DNA of 64,000 nucleotides from Pseudomonas kermanshahensis (GCF_014269205.2 NZ_JABWRY020000001.1:930001-994000); one strand, 5' to 3'. Shown: positions 1 through 9,527, numbered from the stretch's first letter. The notes: generated by a model from the sequence alone, not told the origin. Made by a program: numbers and translations.

Positions 1-3000
1 GCGCACTTCCAGGCTATGGCCCAGTACCCGGCACAGGCCGTCGGCGATGGCCAGGCCCAGGCCCAGGCCTTTTTCGGCACGGGTCTGGTGGCTGTCCAGG
101 CGTTTGAACTCTTGGAAAATCTCTTGCAGCTTGTTGTCGGCGATCCCCGGGCCGCGGTCCCACACTTCCAGCCACAGGCGTTCGCCCTGGCGGCGGGCAC
201 CCAGCAGAATCGGGCTTTTGCCATAGCGCAGGGCGTTGGTCAGGAAGTTCTGCAGCACGCGGCGCAGCAACTTCATGTCGCTGTCGACCCGCAGGCGGCT
301 GCCGCGCAGGCGGAACTCCAGCCCTTTCTCGGCGGCCAGTACCTTGAACTCGGCGCCCAGGGTGTCGAACAGCTCGTTGAGGGCGAACGGCTTGGCGTCC
401 GGGGTGATCTTGTTGTTCTCCAGGCGCGAGATGTCCAGCAGGTCGCTGATCAGCTCTTCGGCCGAGCGCAGCGAGCTGTCCATGTGCTGCACCAGTTGCT
501 GGGCCTCCTCGTTCATGCCCTCGGCCTGTTGCGACAGGGCGGCGGAGAACAGCCGCGCGGCGTTCAGTGGTTGCATCAGGTCGTGGCTGACTGCGGCCAG
601 GAAGCGGGTCTTGGACTTGCTCACTGCCTCGGCCTGGCTCTTGGCTTCGGACAGTGCCTGGTTGAGCTGCGACAGCTCATGGGTACGCTCCGCCACCCGC
701 TGCTCCAGGCCCTCGTTAGCATCGCGCAGCGCCTGTTCGGCTTCGCGGAACGGGGTGATGTCGGTGAAGCTCATGACGAAGCCGCCACCGGGCATTGGGT
801 TGCCGATCAGCTCAATGACCCGGCCGTTGGGGAACAGCCGCTCGGAGGAATGCGCGCGGCCTTGGCGCATCCAGTGCAGGCGCCGCGCCACGTGAACCTG
901 CGCCTCGCCCGGGCCGCACAGGCCGCGCTCGGCGTTGTAGCGGATGATGTCGGCAATCGGCCGGCCAACGCTGATCAGCCCGTCGGGGTAGTTGAACAGC
1001 TCCAGGTAGCGGCGGTTCCAGGCCACCAGGTGCAGGTTCTGGTCGACCACGCTGATGCCCTGGTTGATGTTCTCGATAGCCCCTTGCAGCAGCGCACGGT
1101 TGAACTGCAGCACTTCGCTGGCTTCGTCGGCGATGCGCACCACGTCTTCAAGCTGCATGTCGCGGCCTTCGATGGCGGCCTTGACCACGGCTCGGGTCGA
1201 CGACGTGCCGAGCACCCCGGCGAGCAAGCGTTCGGTGTGCTCGATCCAGTCACCGTCGGCGTTCTGGTTGGGGTTGAAGCCTTTGCCCTGGCGGTAGGCG
1301 AAGCGGATGAAGCTCTGCCGCGCACGTTCTTCGCCGACGAAGCGCGAGGCCAGGGTCAGCAGGTCATCGATCTGCACCGCCAGCAGCGGTTTGCTGCTAG
1401 GGCGGGCGCTGGTCTGCTGGCCGATGAAGCGGCCAGCCTGCCAGTGCTCTGACACCCGCGTGCGCGACAGCACCGACACCCAGGCAAACAAGGTGAAGTT
1501 ACCCGCCAGCGACAGCACCACGCCTTGGGTCAATGGGCTGATTGGCAGGTTCAGCGGGTTGCCATGCAGCCACGCCAGGCCCGGGAACAGCTCGAGCGAC
1601 CAACCCACGCTATGGGCGGCAATCGGCAGCACCAGGGTGTAGAACCACAGGAAGATGCCGGCGGCGAGGCCGGCGAACACGCCGCGCCGGTTGGCTTGCT
1701 TCCAGTACAGCGCGCCGAGCATGGCCGGGGTGAGCTGAGTCACGGCGGCGAAGGCGATCTGGCCGATGGTCGCCAGGCTCGCGGTCGAACCGAGCAGGCG
1801 ATAGCTGACATAGGCCAGCAGCAGGATCACTACGATGGTCACCCGGCGTACCGAGAGCATCCAATGGCGGAACGCTTCGAACGGGCGCTCGGCATTGTTG
1901 CGGCGCAGCAGCCAGGGCAGCAGCATGTCGTTGGAGACCATGGTCGACAGCGCCACGGCTTCGACGATGACCATGCCAGTGGCCGCCGAGGCGCCACCGA
2001 TGAAGGCCAGCAGGGCCAGGCTCGGGTGGGCTTCGGCCAGCGGCAGGCTGATGACGAACGAGTCGGACATCACCGTGCCCGGCAGCAGCATCTGCCCGGC
2101 CAGGGCGATTGGCACCACGAACAGCGCAGCCAGCACCAGGTACATCGGGAACACCCAGCGGGCCAGGCGCATGTCCTGCGGTTCGATGTTCTCCACCACG
2201 GTGACATGGAACTGCCGTGGCAGGCAGATGATCGCCATCATGGCCACCGCGGTTTGCACCACCATCGACGGCCAGTTGATGGTCTCCTGCCAGTAGCTTT
2301 CCAGCTGGATCGACTGGCGCGCCTGGCTGAACAGGTCGTCAAAGCCGTCGTACAGGTTGAACACCACGAAGATGCCCACGGCCAGGAACGCCAACAGCTT
2401 GATCAATGACTCGAAAGCGATCGCCAGGACCATGCCGCGGTGGTGCTCGGTCACGTCCAGGCTGCGCGTGCCGAAGACAATGGCGAACAGTGCCAGCACC
2501 AGCGATACCACCAGCGCAGTGTCCTGCACGCGGGTGCCGGTGGCGTCGGCGTTGGCGCCGATCAGCAGGTTGACGCCCAGCACGATGCCTTTGAGCTGCA
2601 AGGCGATGTAGGGCAGCACGCCGACCAGGCAGATCAGCGCCACCACCACGGCCAGGGTCTGCGATTTGCCGTAGCGTGCGGCAATGAAGTCGGCGATCGA
2701 GGTGATGTTCTGCTGCTTGCTGATCAGCACCATCTTCTGCAGCACCCAGGGTGCGAAGATCAGCAGCAGCACTGGGCCCAGGTAGATCGGCAGGAATGCC
2801 CAGAGCTGTTCGGCAGCCTGGCCGACGGCACCGAAGAAGGTCCAGCTGGTGCAGTAGACGGCCAGCGACAGGCTGTACACCCAGGCACGCAGCTTCGGCG
2901 GCAACGGTGTGCTGCGTCGGTCGCCGTAAAAGGCGATGGCGAACATGATGGCCATATAGGCCAGGGCGACCACGGCGATCAGCCCACTGGACAACGACAT
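1..3000 (-). CDS. crbS: Hybrid sensor histidine kinase with N-terminal sodium/solute symporter domain (CrbS/MxtR type), 3' end outside window
   Basis: An open frame of 1000 codons runs from an ATG at 3000, behind GGAG, off the window edge with no stop. The first ~490 residues are a 13-helix sodium/solute symporter (SSS) module beginning MSLSSGLIAVVALAYMAI. A PAS region follows at roughly 620-740, then a dimerisation/phosphoacceptor segment with AVSHDLMQPLN (His806) and an HATPase domain whose G box GLGLGLAIA lies just before the edge. A C-terminal receiver is expected beyond the window. The architecture matches CrbS (MxtR in P. aeruginosa), which with the response regulator CrbR/ErdR controls acetyl-CoA synthetase and acetate permease. 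Family assignment is firm; the exact signal is inferred from orthologues. Confidence 0.9.
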   Translation of the reverse strand, partial: MSLSSGLIAVVALAYMAIMFAIAFYGDRRSTPLPPKLRAWVYSLSLAVYCTSWTFFGAVGQAAEQLWAFLPIYLGPVLLLIFAPWVLQKMVLISKQQNITSIADFIAARYGKSQTLAVVVALICLVGVLPYIALQLKGIVLGVNLLIGANADATGTRVQDTALVVSLVLALFAIVFGTRSLDVTEHHRGMVLAIAFESLIKLLAFLAVGIFVVFNLYDGFDDLFSQARQSIQLESYWQETINWPSMVVQTAVAMMAIICLPRQFHVTVVENIEPQDMRLARWVFPMYLVLAALFVVPIALAGQMLLPGTVMSDSFVISLPLAEAHPSLALLAFIGGASAATGMVIVEAVALSTMVSNDMLLPWLLRRNNAERPFEAFRHWMLSVRRVTIVVILLLAYVSYRLLGSTASLATIGQIAFAAVTQLTPAMLGALYWKQANRRGVFAGLAAGIFLWFYTLVLPIAAHSVGWSLELFPGLAWLHGNPLNLPISPLTQGVVLSLAGNFTLFAWVSVLSRTRVSEHWQAGRFIGQQTSARPSSKPLLAVQIDDLLTLASRFVGEERARQSFIRFAYRQGKGFNPNQNADGDWIEHTERLLAGVLGTSSTRAVVKAAIEGRDMQLEDVVRIADEASEVLQFNRALLQGAIENINQGISVVDQNLHLVAWNRRYLELFNYPDGLISVGRPIADIIRYNAERGLCGPGEAQVHVARRLHWMRQGRAHSSERLFPNGRVIELIGNPMPGGGFVMSFTDITPFREAEQALRDANEGLEQRVAERTHELSQLNQALSEAKSQAEAVSKSKTRFLAAVSHDLMQPLNAARLFSAALSQQAEGMNEEAQQLVQHMDSSLRSAEELISDLLDISRLENNKITPDAKPFALNELFDTLGAEFKVLAAEKGLEFRLRGSRLRVDSDMKLLRRVLQNFLTNALRYGKSPILLGARRQGERLWLEVWDRGPGIADNKLQEIFQEFKRLDSHQTRAEKGLGLGLAIADGLCRVLGHSLEVR

Positions 3001-3118
3001 GAAAACTCCGGAGCAAAAAAGGTAACGCGGTCCCGATCAATCAGTCTGGCACGCAGGCGCAGGTTCGTCAGCGCCGACGATGGTCGCAGTGGCGAGTCGT
3101 CGCAGGGATCGGCCTACG

Positions 3119-3210
3119 CCTGTACCAGCCTCTTCGCGGGTAAACCCGCTCCCACAGGAACACCACCGGCTTGAGCGCTGCGCAGTACCCGCGAAGAGGC
3201 CGGTACAGGC
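3119..3210. repeat. REP palindrome pair (GCGGG type)
   Basis: Two inverted copies of the P. putida REP sequence face each other: GCCTCTTCGCGGGTAAACCC with a CCCACAGG tail, then a truncated ACCCGCGAAGAGGCCGG. They fill the gap between the kinase start and the MFS gene end. Confidence 0.8.
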
Positions 3211-3214
3211 AACA

Positions 3215-4393
3215 TCAATACCTGCGGGTACCCCGCCAGTAAAACACCCCCGCCAGTATCACCGACAACACCAGCAGGTAGAAGATTACCCCCGGCCACC
3301 AGTGCCCGAGGGCAAACCCGACCATCACCGGCCCCAGCGCCGCGCCCAGGTTGGACAGGTTCTGTGCGCCGTAATACACCCCGCGCAGGTGCTCTGGGGC
3401 GATCAGGTCGATGAACATGTACTCGGCGGGTATCACGATGATTTCCCCCAGGGTGAACACCAGCATCGCCAGGCACCACATCGGCACCGTGCTTGCCCAT
3501 GAAAACCCCAGCAGCCCGGCGATGAACAGGCCCATCCCGGCCAGCAGCCAAGGCATCAGGCGCTGGCGGCTGATGCGCCGGCCGATCAGGTATTGCAGGG
3601 CAATCACCGTGATGGCGTTGGTGGTCACCAGGTAGCCGACCAGGCGCGCCGCCTCGCTTGGCGTGGTCGTCACCACCAGGTACTGCGACAAATAGGCAGT
3701 GAACTGGCCGAACACCACCGCGCTGAGGACCCCGCCCAAGGTGAAACACACCAGCCGCCGGTCACGCGCCAAGCCCAGCGCCACTTGCGCGAACCCGGCA
3801 CCCGATTGCGCCGGGGCATCGCCCTGCAGGCCGCGGTCCCCCAGGCGCTGGTAGGCCAGGCCCATCCCCAGGCCGATCAAGGCGGAGGCGATGAAGGGCA
3901 AGTGGTCGTCCAGCTCCAGCATCGCGACGCCCAGCAAGGGGCCTGCGGCATAGCCGACGTTGCTCAAGGTGTATTTGATGGCGAACACCTCGGTCCGTTC
4001 GTCCACTGGCAGCAGCGCACAAAAGCCGGCCTTGGCCGCGATGTCGACCACCGCCAGGGCGAGGTTGATCAGTACCAGGCACAGGAAGAACAGCGCGGCC
4101 GAGCGGCTGGCGATGGCGCCGATGAAGGCCAGGGCAAACACCAAGGTGCTGGCGATCATCAGGGTATGGTTGCGCACGGTGTCCACCAGGTGGCCGCCGT
4201 ACAGGCTGAGCAGCGAGGCGATGATCAACGCGCCGCCGATCAGCAGGCCGATCTGGCTGACCGGCAGTTGGAAGTTATCGGCCAGGTACACCACCAGGTA
4301 GGGCAGGGTCAGGGCGCGCGCCAGGGTCAGGGTGAAGGTGGTGGTGAGCAGCAGGCGTACGGCGGGTGGGTAGCGCTTGAGGGCGGCGAGCAT
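3215..4393 (-). CDS. MFS transporter, MdtH-like
   Basis: This is a 392-residue polytopic protein with about 12 hydrophobic helices and the loop typical of major facilitator efflux pumps (GGHLVDTVRNHTLM after helix 2). It resembles the MdtH/DHA1 drug-exporter branch, but the substrate cannot be read from sequence. The ATG at 4393 is preferred because AAGGA lies 7 bases upstream; a TTG 24 bases earlier stays in frame but has no better ribosome site. The gene stands alone between the kinase and the beta-glucosidase, transcribed in the same direction as both. Confidence 0.75.
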   Translation of the reverse strand: MLAALKRYPPAVRLLLTTTFTLTLARALTLPYLVVYLADNFQLPVSQIGLLIGGALIIASLLSLYGGHLVDTVRNHTLMIASTLVFALAFIGAIASRSAALFFLCLVLINLALAVVDIAAKAGFCALLPVDERTEVFAIKYTLSNVGYAAGPLLGVAMLELDDHLPFIASALIGLGMGLAYQRLGDRGLQGDAPAQSGAGFAQVALGLARDRRLVCFTLGGVLSAVVFGQFTAYLSQYLVVTTTPSEAARLVGYLVTTNAITVIALQYLIGRRISRQRLMPWLLAGMGLFIAGLLGFSWASTVPMWCLAMLVFTLGEIIVIPAEYMFIDLIAPEHLRGVYYGAQNLSNLGAALGPVMVGFALGHWWPGVIFYLLVLSVILAGVFYWRGTRRY

Positions 4394-4508
4394 TGCCACG
4401 TCCTTGTCACTGGGCAAGAGGCCAAGAATAGGTGGGCAGTGAGGGTTTGTCTCGCGCGTTTCCAGTCGGCAGGTCGTTCAGCGGCGCGAAGAGCCGCTGC
4501 AGTGAGGA

Positions 4509-6839
4509 TCAGGGTGGGGTGCCATCGAGTTCGAAGGAGGCTTTCTGTAAATCTTGCGAGTCCAGCCCGATCATCACATCGAACGTACCTGGCTCTGTCA
4601 CCCGCTGCAGGTGCTGGTTGTAGAAGGCGAGCATGGAGGTATCGATGTCGAAGACAATCTGGCGTGACTCCCCGGGCGCCAACAGCACCTTCTGGAAGCC
4701 CTTGAGCTCTTTGAGCGGACGGCTCACGGAGGCGACGCGATCGCGAAGGTACAGTTGCACGGTCGTTTCGCCCGTGCGTTGCCCTTCGTTCTTGAGTGTC
4801 ACGCTTACCTGCATAGCGTGCCCAGGTCGCAGGCGATGAGTAGACAGGGTCAGCGGTGAAAGGCTGAAGTGGGTATAGCTGAGGCCGTATCCAAAAGGAT
4901 AGAGCGGTGTGTTATCGGTATCGAAGTAATGTGATCGATAGGCAGAAGGCTGCTGCGGGTCGAAGGGGCGCCCGGTATTCAACTGTGCGTAGTACAGCGG
5001 GATCTGGCCGACGCTGCGCGGGAAGGTGACAGGCAGCTTCCCGGAAGGGTTGTAGTCACCGAACAGCACATCGGCAATGGCATTGCCGCCTTCCGTACCG
5101 CTGAACCACGTCTCCAGCACGGCGTCTGCCCATTGGCTCTCCTCGACGATGGTCAGCGGTCGGCCATTCATCAATACCAGCACCAAAGGTTTGCCCGTGC
5201 GTTTCAGCGCTTGCAGCAATTCACGTTGTTGAGTGGGCAGGTTCAGGTCGGTTTTGCTGGCGCCTTCATGGGACATGCCCCGCGCTTCGCCCAACGCCAC
5301 CACGATGACGTTGGCCTGTTGGGCGATGGCTACCGCTTCGGCAAGCAAGGCCAGGGGCGGACGCGGGTCGAAGTTCACCGTTTTGTCGGCGAGCAGTAGA
5401 AAGTCATCGCGCTTATCGCTGATGTTGGCTCCCAACGCGTACAACAGCTTGGCATCGTCACCGACTGCCGTCTTCAGCCCTTGGTAAAGGCTGATGGCCT
5501 GGCCAGGTTGGCCGCTGGCGTGCCAACTGCCAAGGATATCGACCGGGTTGTCGGCCAGGGGCCCTATCACCGCGACGGTACCTCGTTTGACGAGCGGCAA
5601 CAGCGCATTCTGATTTTTCAGCAGGACCAGAGAGCGTCGGGCCACCTCCCTGGCTTGAGCGCGATGGAGCGGCTTTGGGTCGTGTGAAGGCTGCGCGCCG
5701 TGCTGGGCGTGGCCCAACCTGCGATAGGGGTCGTGGAATAGCCCCAGGTCATATTTGGTGGCCAGGACTTGGTGTACGGCCTCGTCGAGCAGGCTGACAG
5801 GGACTGCGCCCTGTTCGATAAGCTGAGCCAGCGCTTGCTCGAAATAACGATCATTCATGCTCATCTGAGTGCCCGCGACCAAAGCGGCCTGGGCGGCATC
5901 TTCGCCACCGGCGGCAGTCCCGTGCGCGACCAGTTCTTGTACAGCGCTGTGATCACTGATCACCAGCCCCCGATAGCGCCATTGCTGGCGCAGGATGTCT
6001 CGCAGCAGCCATCTATTGGCCGTGGCGGGCACACCATTGAGTGTGGTCAACGCCGTCATTACTGCGCCCGCACCCGCCTCCAGGGCTGCCTGATAAGGGG
6101 GCAGGTAATCCTGAAACAGCTGATGAGTGCTGACGTTGGTTGTGTTGTAGTCGCGCCCACCTTCGACTGCGCCGTAGGCAGCGAAATGCTTTACGCAGGC
6201 CATGATGCTGTCAGCCGCGCCAAGCGTCGGGCCTTGCAACTGCTGTGTCACCCTCTCGGCGATACGCGAGACCAGGTACGGATCTTCACCGAAACCTTCA
6301 GACATCCTGCCCCAGCGAGGGTCGCGGCTTAAATCGACCATGGGTGCAAATGTCATGTCCAGGCCATCGGCGCTGGCTTCAATGGCCGCGATCCGCGCGG
6401 CGCTGCCGATCGCTTGCAAGTCCCAGCTCGACGCTTGGCCCAGGCCGATCGGAAATACCGTGCGGTGGCCGTGTACCACATCGCCTGCGAAGAACACCGG
6501 TATGCCCAGGCGGCCACGCTGCACGGCGGCATCTTGATAAGCACGCAGCTGCTCGCGTGTAAACCCCGGCTCGGTAAACAGTGCGCCTACCGCGCCCTTG
6601 GCCACGGTATCGAGCGCATATTGGGAGGGTGGGGTGCCTGGGGAATGCTTCATGCGTAGCTGGCCGACCTTTTCGGGCAGGCTCATCTGCTCCAGCAGGG
6701 CCGCAAGGAACTGTTCCTTCCCCATGGAGGGCGAGCCGCCCGTAGCAGAGACATTGGCTGCATGAAGCAGCAAGGTCAGCCCCAAGGTAAGCAGCGACGT
6801 GCTGCGCCGGGCAGGTTGCTTGAATGCACCGCACTCCAT
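4509..6839 (-). CDS. bglX: Periplasmic beta-glucosidase, glycoside hydrolase family 3 (BglX-like)
   Basis: The 776-residue protein has an N-terminal signal peptide (hydrophobic stretch at about 14-33) and then the GH3 TIM barrel, with the nucleophile motif GLVISDHSAV (Asp296) and the substrate-binding KHFAAYG. The GH3 C-terminal alpha/beta sandwich follows (LLKNQNALLPL, VVALGEARGMSHEG, then WFSGTEGGNAIADVLFG), and a fibronectin-III-like domain forms the last ~90 residues. Length and domain order match E. coli BglX. It should cleave terminal beta-linked glucose from oligosaccharides in the periplasm. The divergent spacer upstream carries overlapping palindromes at 6898-6921 that may be an operator. 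Confidence 0.93.
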   Translation of the reverse strand: MECGAFKQPARRSTSLLTLGLTLLLHAANVSATGGSPSMGKEQFLAALLEQMSLPEKVGQLRMKHSPGTPPSQYALDTVAKGAVGALFTEPGFTREQLRAYQDAAVQRGRLGIPVFFAGDVVHGHRTVFPIGLGQASSWDLQAIGSAARIAAIEASADGLDMTFAPMVDLSRDPRWGRMSEGFGEDPYLVSRIAERVTQQLQGPTLGAADSIMACVKHFAAYGAVEGGRDYNTTNVSTHQLFQDYLPPYQAALEAGAGAVMTALTTLNGVPATANRWLLRDILRQQWRYRGLVISDHSAVQELVAHGTAAGGEDAAQAALVAGTQMSMNDRYFEQALAQLIEQGAVPVSLLDEAVHQVLATKYDLGLFHDPYRRLGHAQHGAQPSHDPKPLHRAQAREVARRSLVLLKNQNALLPLVKRGTVAVIGPLADNPVDILGSWHASGQPGQAISLYQGLKTAVGDDAKLLYALGANISDKRDDFLLLADKTVNFDPRPPLALLAEAVAIAQQANVIVVALGEARGMSHEGASKTDLNLPTQQRELLQALKRTGKPLVLVLMNGRPLTIVEESQWADAVLETWFSGTEGGNAIADVLFGDYNPSGKLPVTFPRSVGQIPLYYAQLNTGRPFDPQQPSAYRSHYFDTDNTPLYPFGYGLSYTHFSLSPLTLSTHRLRPGHAMQVSVTLKNEGQRTGETTVQLYLRDRVASVSRPLKELKGFQKVLLAPGESRQIVFDIDTSMLAFYNQHLQRVTEPGTFDVMIGLDSQDLQKASFELDGTPP

Positions 6840-6897
6840 CCTTGGCGTTCTCTTAGCTCACATGGCCTCAGGGTGGCAGGCGCGGGGTTGAGCGGCT

Positions 6898-6921
6898 ACT
6901 GACAGAACTGTCAGTTGACAG
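6898..6921. promoter_or_regulatory. Overlapping palindromes, candidate operator between bglX and the LplT-PlsC gene
   Basis: ACTGACAG-AA-CTGTCAGT (6898-6915) is a perfect 8-bp inverted repeat. It shares its right arm with a second palindrome, CTGTCA-GT-TGACAG (6908-6921). Three half-sites thus lie 60-80 bases upstream of bglX. The symmetry is seen directly; the regulator is unknown. Confidence 0.5.
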
Positions 6922-7092
6922 TGGTAATGTGGCTTCCAATGCTTTGCACGCATCCCAGGTTCTGTACGATAACTGTCCGCAGTCGCCCACACTGCGCTGC
7001 AATGGAGCTCGTCTGGCCTTGACGCCAACGCCTTTCATTCGGGCTCTAGATAGAACAACAGCCGTCGGTGGCCCAATTCAGGAACAAGGACG

Positions 7093-8970
7093 ATGAGTCA
7101 CACCTCGCAATTCACCTTGCTCGGCAAGCGGCGCTTCCTGCCGTTCTTCATCACCCAGTCGCTGGGTGCGTTCAACGACAACCTGTTCAAGCAATCGCTG
7201 ATCCTGGCGATCCTGTTCAAGCTCAGCCTGGGGGACGGTGACCGTTCGATCTGGGTCAACCTCTGCGCGTTGCTGTTCATCTTGCCGTTCTTCCTGTTTT
7301 CGGCGCTGGGCGGGCAGTTTGGCGAGAAGTTCGCCAAGGATGCGCTGATCCGTGCGATCAAGCTGGCCGAGATCGGCATCATGGCCATCGGTGCCTTGGG
7401 CTTTATCACCAATGACCTTGCGTTGATGCTGGTGGCGTTGTTCGGCATGGGTACCCATTCGGCGCTGTTCGGGCCGGTGAAGTATTCGATCCTGCCCCAA
7501 GCCCTGCGTGAAGAAGAGCTGGTGGGCGGTAACGGGCTGGTCGAAATGGGCACCTTTTTGGCGATCCTCGCCGGCACCATCGGCGCCGGGGTGATGATGT
7601 CGTCGGCCAGCTATGCCACGGTGGTGGCCGGGGGCGTGGTGGGCACTGCGGTGCTGGGCTATTTGGCCAGTCGCTGGATCCCGCGCGCCGCCGCGGTGTC
7701 GCCGCAGATGCGCCTGGACTGGAACATCTTCAAGCAGTCCTGGGCGATTCTGTGCATGGGCCTGGGGCAGACGCCTGCGGTGTCGCGCTCGATCGTGGGC
7801 AACTCGTGGTTCTGGTTCGTCGGCGCCATCTACCTGACCCAGATCCCGGCGTACGCCAAGGACTGGCTGCATGGCGACGGCACTGTAGTGACCCTGGTGC
7901 TGACCCTGTTCTCGGTGGGCATCGCCCTCGGCTCGCTGCTGTGCGAGCGGCTTAGCGGGCGCAAGGTGGAAATCGGCCTGGTGCCGTTCGGCTCGTTCGG
8001 CCTGACCCTGTTCGGCCTGCTCTGGTGGTGGCATTCCGGCGATGTGCCGGCGGCGGCGCTGCCGCACGACTGGCTGGCGCTGCTGGGCATGAGCCAGGCC
8101 TGGTGGATCCTGGTGTCGATTGTCGGGCTCGGGGTGTTCGGCGGCTTTTATATCGTGCCCCTGTATGCCTTGATCCAGGCGCGCACGGCCGAAGATCAGC
8201 GGGCCCGGGTGATCGCCGCCAACAACATCCTCAATGCGTTGTTCATGGTGGTTTCGGCAATCCTCACCATCGTCCTGCTGGGGGTGGCCGAACTGACCAT
8301 CCCGCAGTTGTTCCTGGTGGTGTCGTTGCTCAACATCGCGGTCAACGCCTACATCTTCAGGATCGTGCCCGAGTTCACCATGCGCTTCCTGATCTGGCTG
8401 CTCAGCCACTCGATGTACCGCGTGGAGCACCGCGACCTGGAGCGCATCCCGGATGAAGGGGCGGCGCTGCTGGTGTGCAATCACGTTTCGTTCGTTGACG
8501 CGCTGCTGCTCGGCGGTGCGATTCGCCGGCCGATCCGCTTTGTCATGTACTACAAGATCTACAACCTGCCGGTGCTCAACTTCGTCTTCCGCACCGCAGG
8601 TGCCATCCCGATTGCCGGGCGCGGTGAGGACGAGGCCATTTACGAGCGTGCCTTCGCGCGTATCGCCGAGTACCTGGCGGCGGGTGAGTTGGTGTGTATC
8701 TTCCCGGAGGGTAAGTTGACCGGTGATGGCGAGATCGATGTGTTCAAAGGCGGGGTCAACCGCATTCTCAGCGAAACCCCGGTGCCGGTGATTCCCTTGG
8801 CGTTGCAGGGGCTGTGGGGCAGTTTCTTCAGCCGAGACCCGGGCAAGGGGTTTTTCAAGCGCTTGTGGTCGCGGGTGACCATCGTGGCTGGCACCGCCAT
8901 CCCGGTGGAGGCGGCGCAGCCGGATGCGTTGCGTGAGCAGGTCAGCCGCTTGCGCGGCGACCTGCGTTAG
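7093..8970 (+). CDS. Lysophospholipid transporter LplT fused to 1-acylglycerol-phosphate acyltransferase (PlsC domain)
   Basis: This 625-residue fusion has an N-terminal MFS module of about 420 residues (opening motif FNDNLFKQSLILAIL as in LplT) and a PlsC/AGPAT domain. The acyltransferase carries the HX4D motif in CNHVSFVDALLL (His464, Asp469) and FPEGK downstream. In E. coli, LplT flips lysophosphatidylethanolamine inward and the separate Aas protein re-acylates it; Aas also carries an acyl-ACP synthetase domain that is absent here. The likely role is recycling lysophospholipids at the inner membrane. The ATG has AAGGA 3 bases upstream. It converges with the SMR gene 10 bases downstream. 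Confidence 0.88.
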   Translation: MSHTSQFTLLGKRRFLPFFITQSLGAFNDNLFKQSLILAILFKLSLGDGDRSIWVNLCALLFILPFFLFSALGGQFGEKFAKDALIRAIKLAEIGIMAIGALGFITNDLALMLVALFGMGTHSALFGPVKYSILPQALREEELVGGNGLVEMGTFLAILAGTIGAGVMMSSASYATVVAGGVVGTAVLGYLASRWIPRAAAVSPQMRLDWNIFKQSWAILCMGLGQTPAVSRSIVGNSWFWFVGAIYLTQIPAYAKDWLHGDGTVVTLVLTLFSVGIALGSLLCERLSGRKVEIGLVPFGSFGLTLFGLLWWWHSGDVPAAALPHDWLALLGMSQAWWILVSIVGLGVFGGFYIVPLYALIQARTAEDQRARVIAANNILNALFMVVSAILTIVLLGVAELTIPQLFLVVSLLNIAVNAYIFRIVPEFTMRFLIWLLSHSMYRVEHRDLERIPDEGAALLVCNHVSFVDALLLGGAIRRPIRFVMYYKIYNLPVLNFVFRTAGAIPIAGRGEDEAIYERAFARIAEYLAAGELVCIFPEGKLTGDGEIDVFKGGVNRILSETPVPVIPLALQGLWGSFFSRDPGKGFFKRLWSRVTIVAGTAIPVEAAQPDALREQVSRLRGDLR

Positions 8971-8980
8971 CGCGCGGGGG

Positions 8981-9298
8981 TCAGCTGGCGCTGACTTTCA
9001 GGCCGATCAGGCCACAGACGATCAGCGCCACACTGACCAGCCGCACCAAGGCCATGGATTCGCCAAACAGGATGATCCCGGCGATTACCGTGCCCACAGC
9101 GCCGACGCCCGTCCAGATGGCATAGGCGGTGCCCAGCGGCAGCTCCTTCATGGCCAGGCCCAGCAGGCCGAGACTGATGACCATGGCGCCGACGGTGAGT
9201 ACGGTGGGGATTGGCTTGCTGAAACCGTCGGTGTATTTCAGGCCGACGGCCCAGCCGACCTCGAACAGGCCGGCGAAGAAAAGAATGATCCAGGACAT
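8981..9298 (-). CDS. sugE: SMR-family guanidinium exporter Gdx (SugE)
   Basis: The product is a 105-residue small multidrug resistance protein with four membrane helices and the essential helix-1 glutamate in [14 protein letters not shown] (Glu13). The WAVGLKYT signature is that of the SugE/Gdx branch rather than the promiscuous EmrE branch. Gdx proteins exchange guanidinium for protons across the inner membrane as dual-topology dimers. The assignment is strengthened by a guanidine-II riboswitch directly upstream (9325-9373). The start has GGAGA 5 bases upstream. Confidence 0.95.
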   Translation of the reverse strand: MSWIILFFAGLFEVGWAVGLKYTDGFSKPIPTVLTVGAMVISLGLLGLAMKELPLGTAYAIWTGVGAVGTVIAGIILFGESMALVRLVSVALIVCGLIGLKVSAS

Positions 9299-9324
9299 GC
9301 TGTGTCTCCATCGTTGTAAAGGAT

Positions 9325-9373
9325 GGGGCCGTCCCCGGAATGGTCACGCGGTGCGTCGTGAGGTCGTCCTCAC
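9325..9373 (-). promoter_or_regulatory. Guanidine-II (mini-ykkC) riboswitch
   Basis: In the transcript the first hairpin is GTGAGG-ACGA-CCTCAC (9373-9358) and the second is GGGG-ACGG-CCCC (9336-9325), with a 21-nt linker. Both are perfect stems closed by the ACGR tetraloop that defines the guanidine-II riboswitch; each hairpin binds one guanidinium. The second hairpin ends 26 bases before the sugE start, and the ribosome site GGAGA lies between, which fits ligand-dependent translation control. Confidence 0.93.
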
Positions 9374-9420
9374 AGTGGGCAATAGGGTGCACATTTTCTG
9401 AATACCCGGCAAGCCTGTGC

Positions 9421-9516
9421 CGGCCTCTTCGCGGGCAAGCCCGCTCCCACAGATCCCCACATGCCCCGAGAGCAGTGGAGTACCTGTGGGAGCGGGCTTG
9501 CCCGCGAAGAGGCCGG
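9421..9516. repeat. Inverted REP pair (GCGGG type)
   Basis: CCTCTTCGCGGGCAAGCCCG followed by CTCCCACAG, then its inverted copy starting GTGGGAGCGGGCTTGCCCGC, separated by about 31 bases. The pair lies between the riboswitch and the downstream end of the BASS transporter gene. Confidence 0.88.
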
Positions 9517-9527
9517 GCCAGGCAGCA

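Noticed and set aside
16..1452. A 478-codon open frame on the plus strand opposite the hybrid kinase
   Set aside because: It is antisense to a clear SSS/histidine kinase frame, its product is low-complexity Gln/Ala/Val-rich, and such frames are a by-product of high GC.
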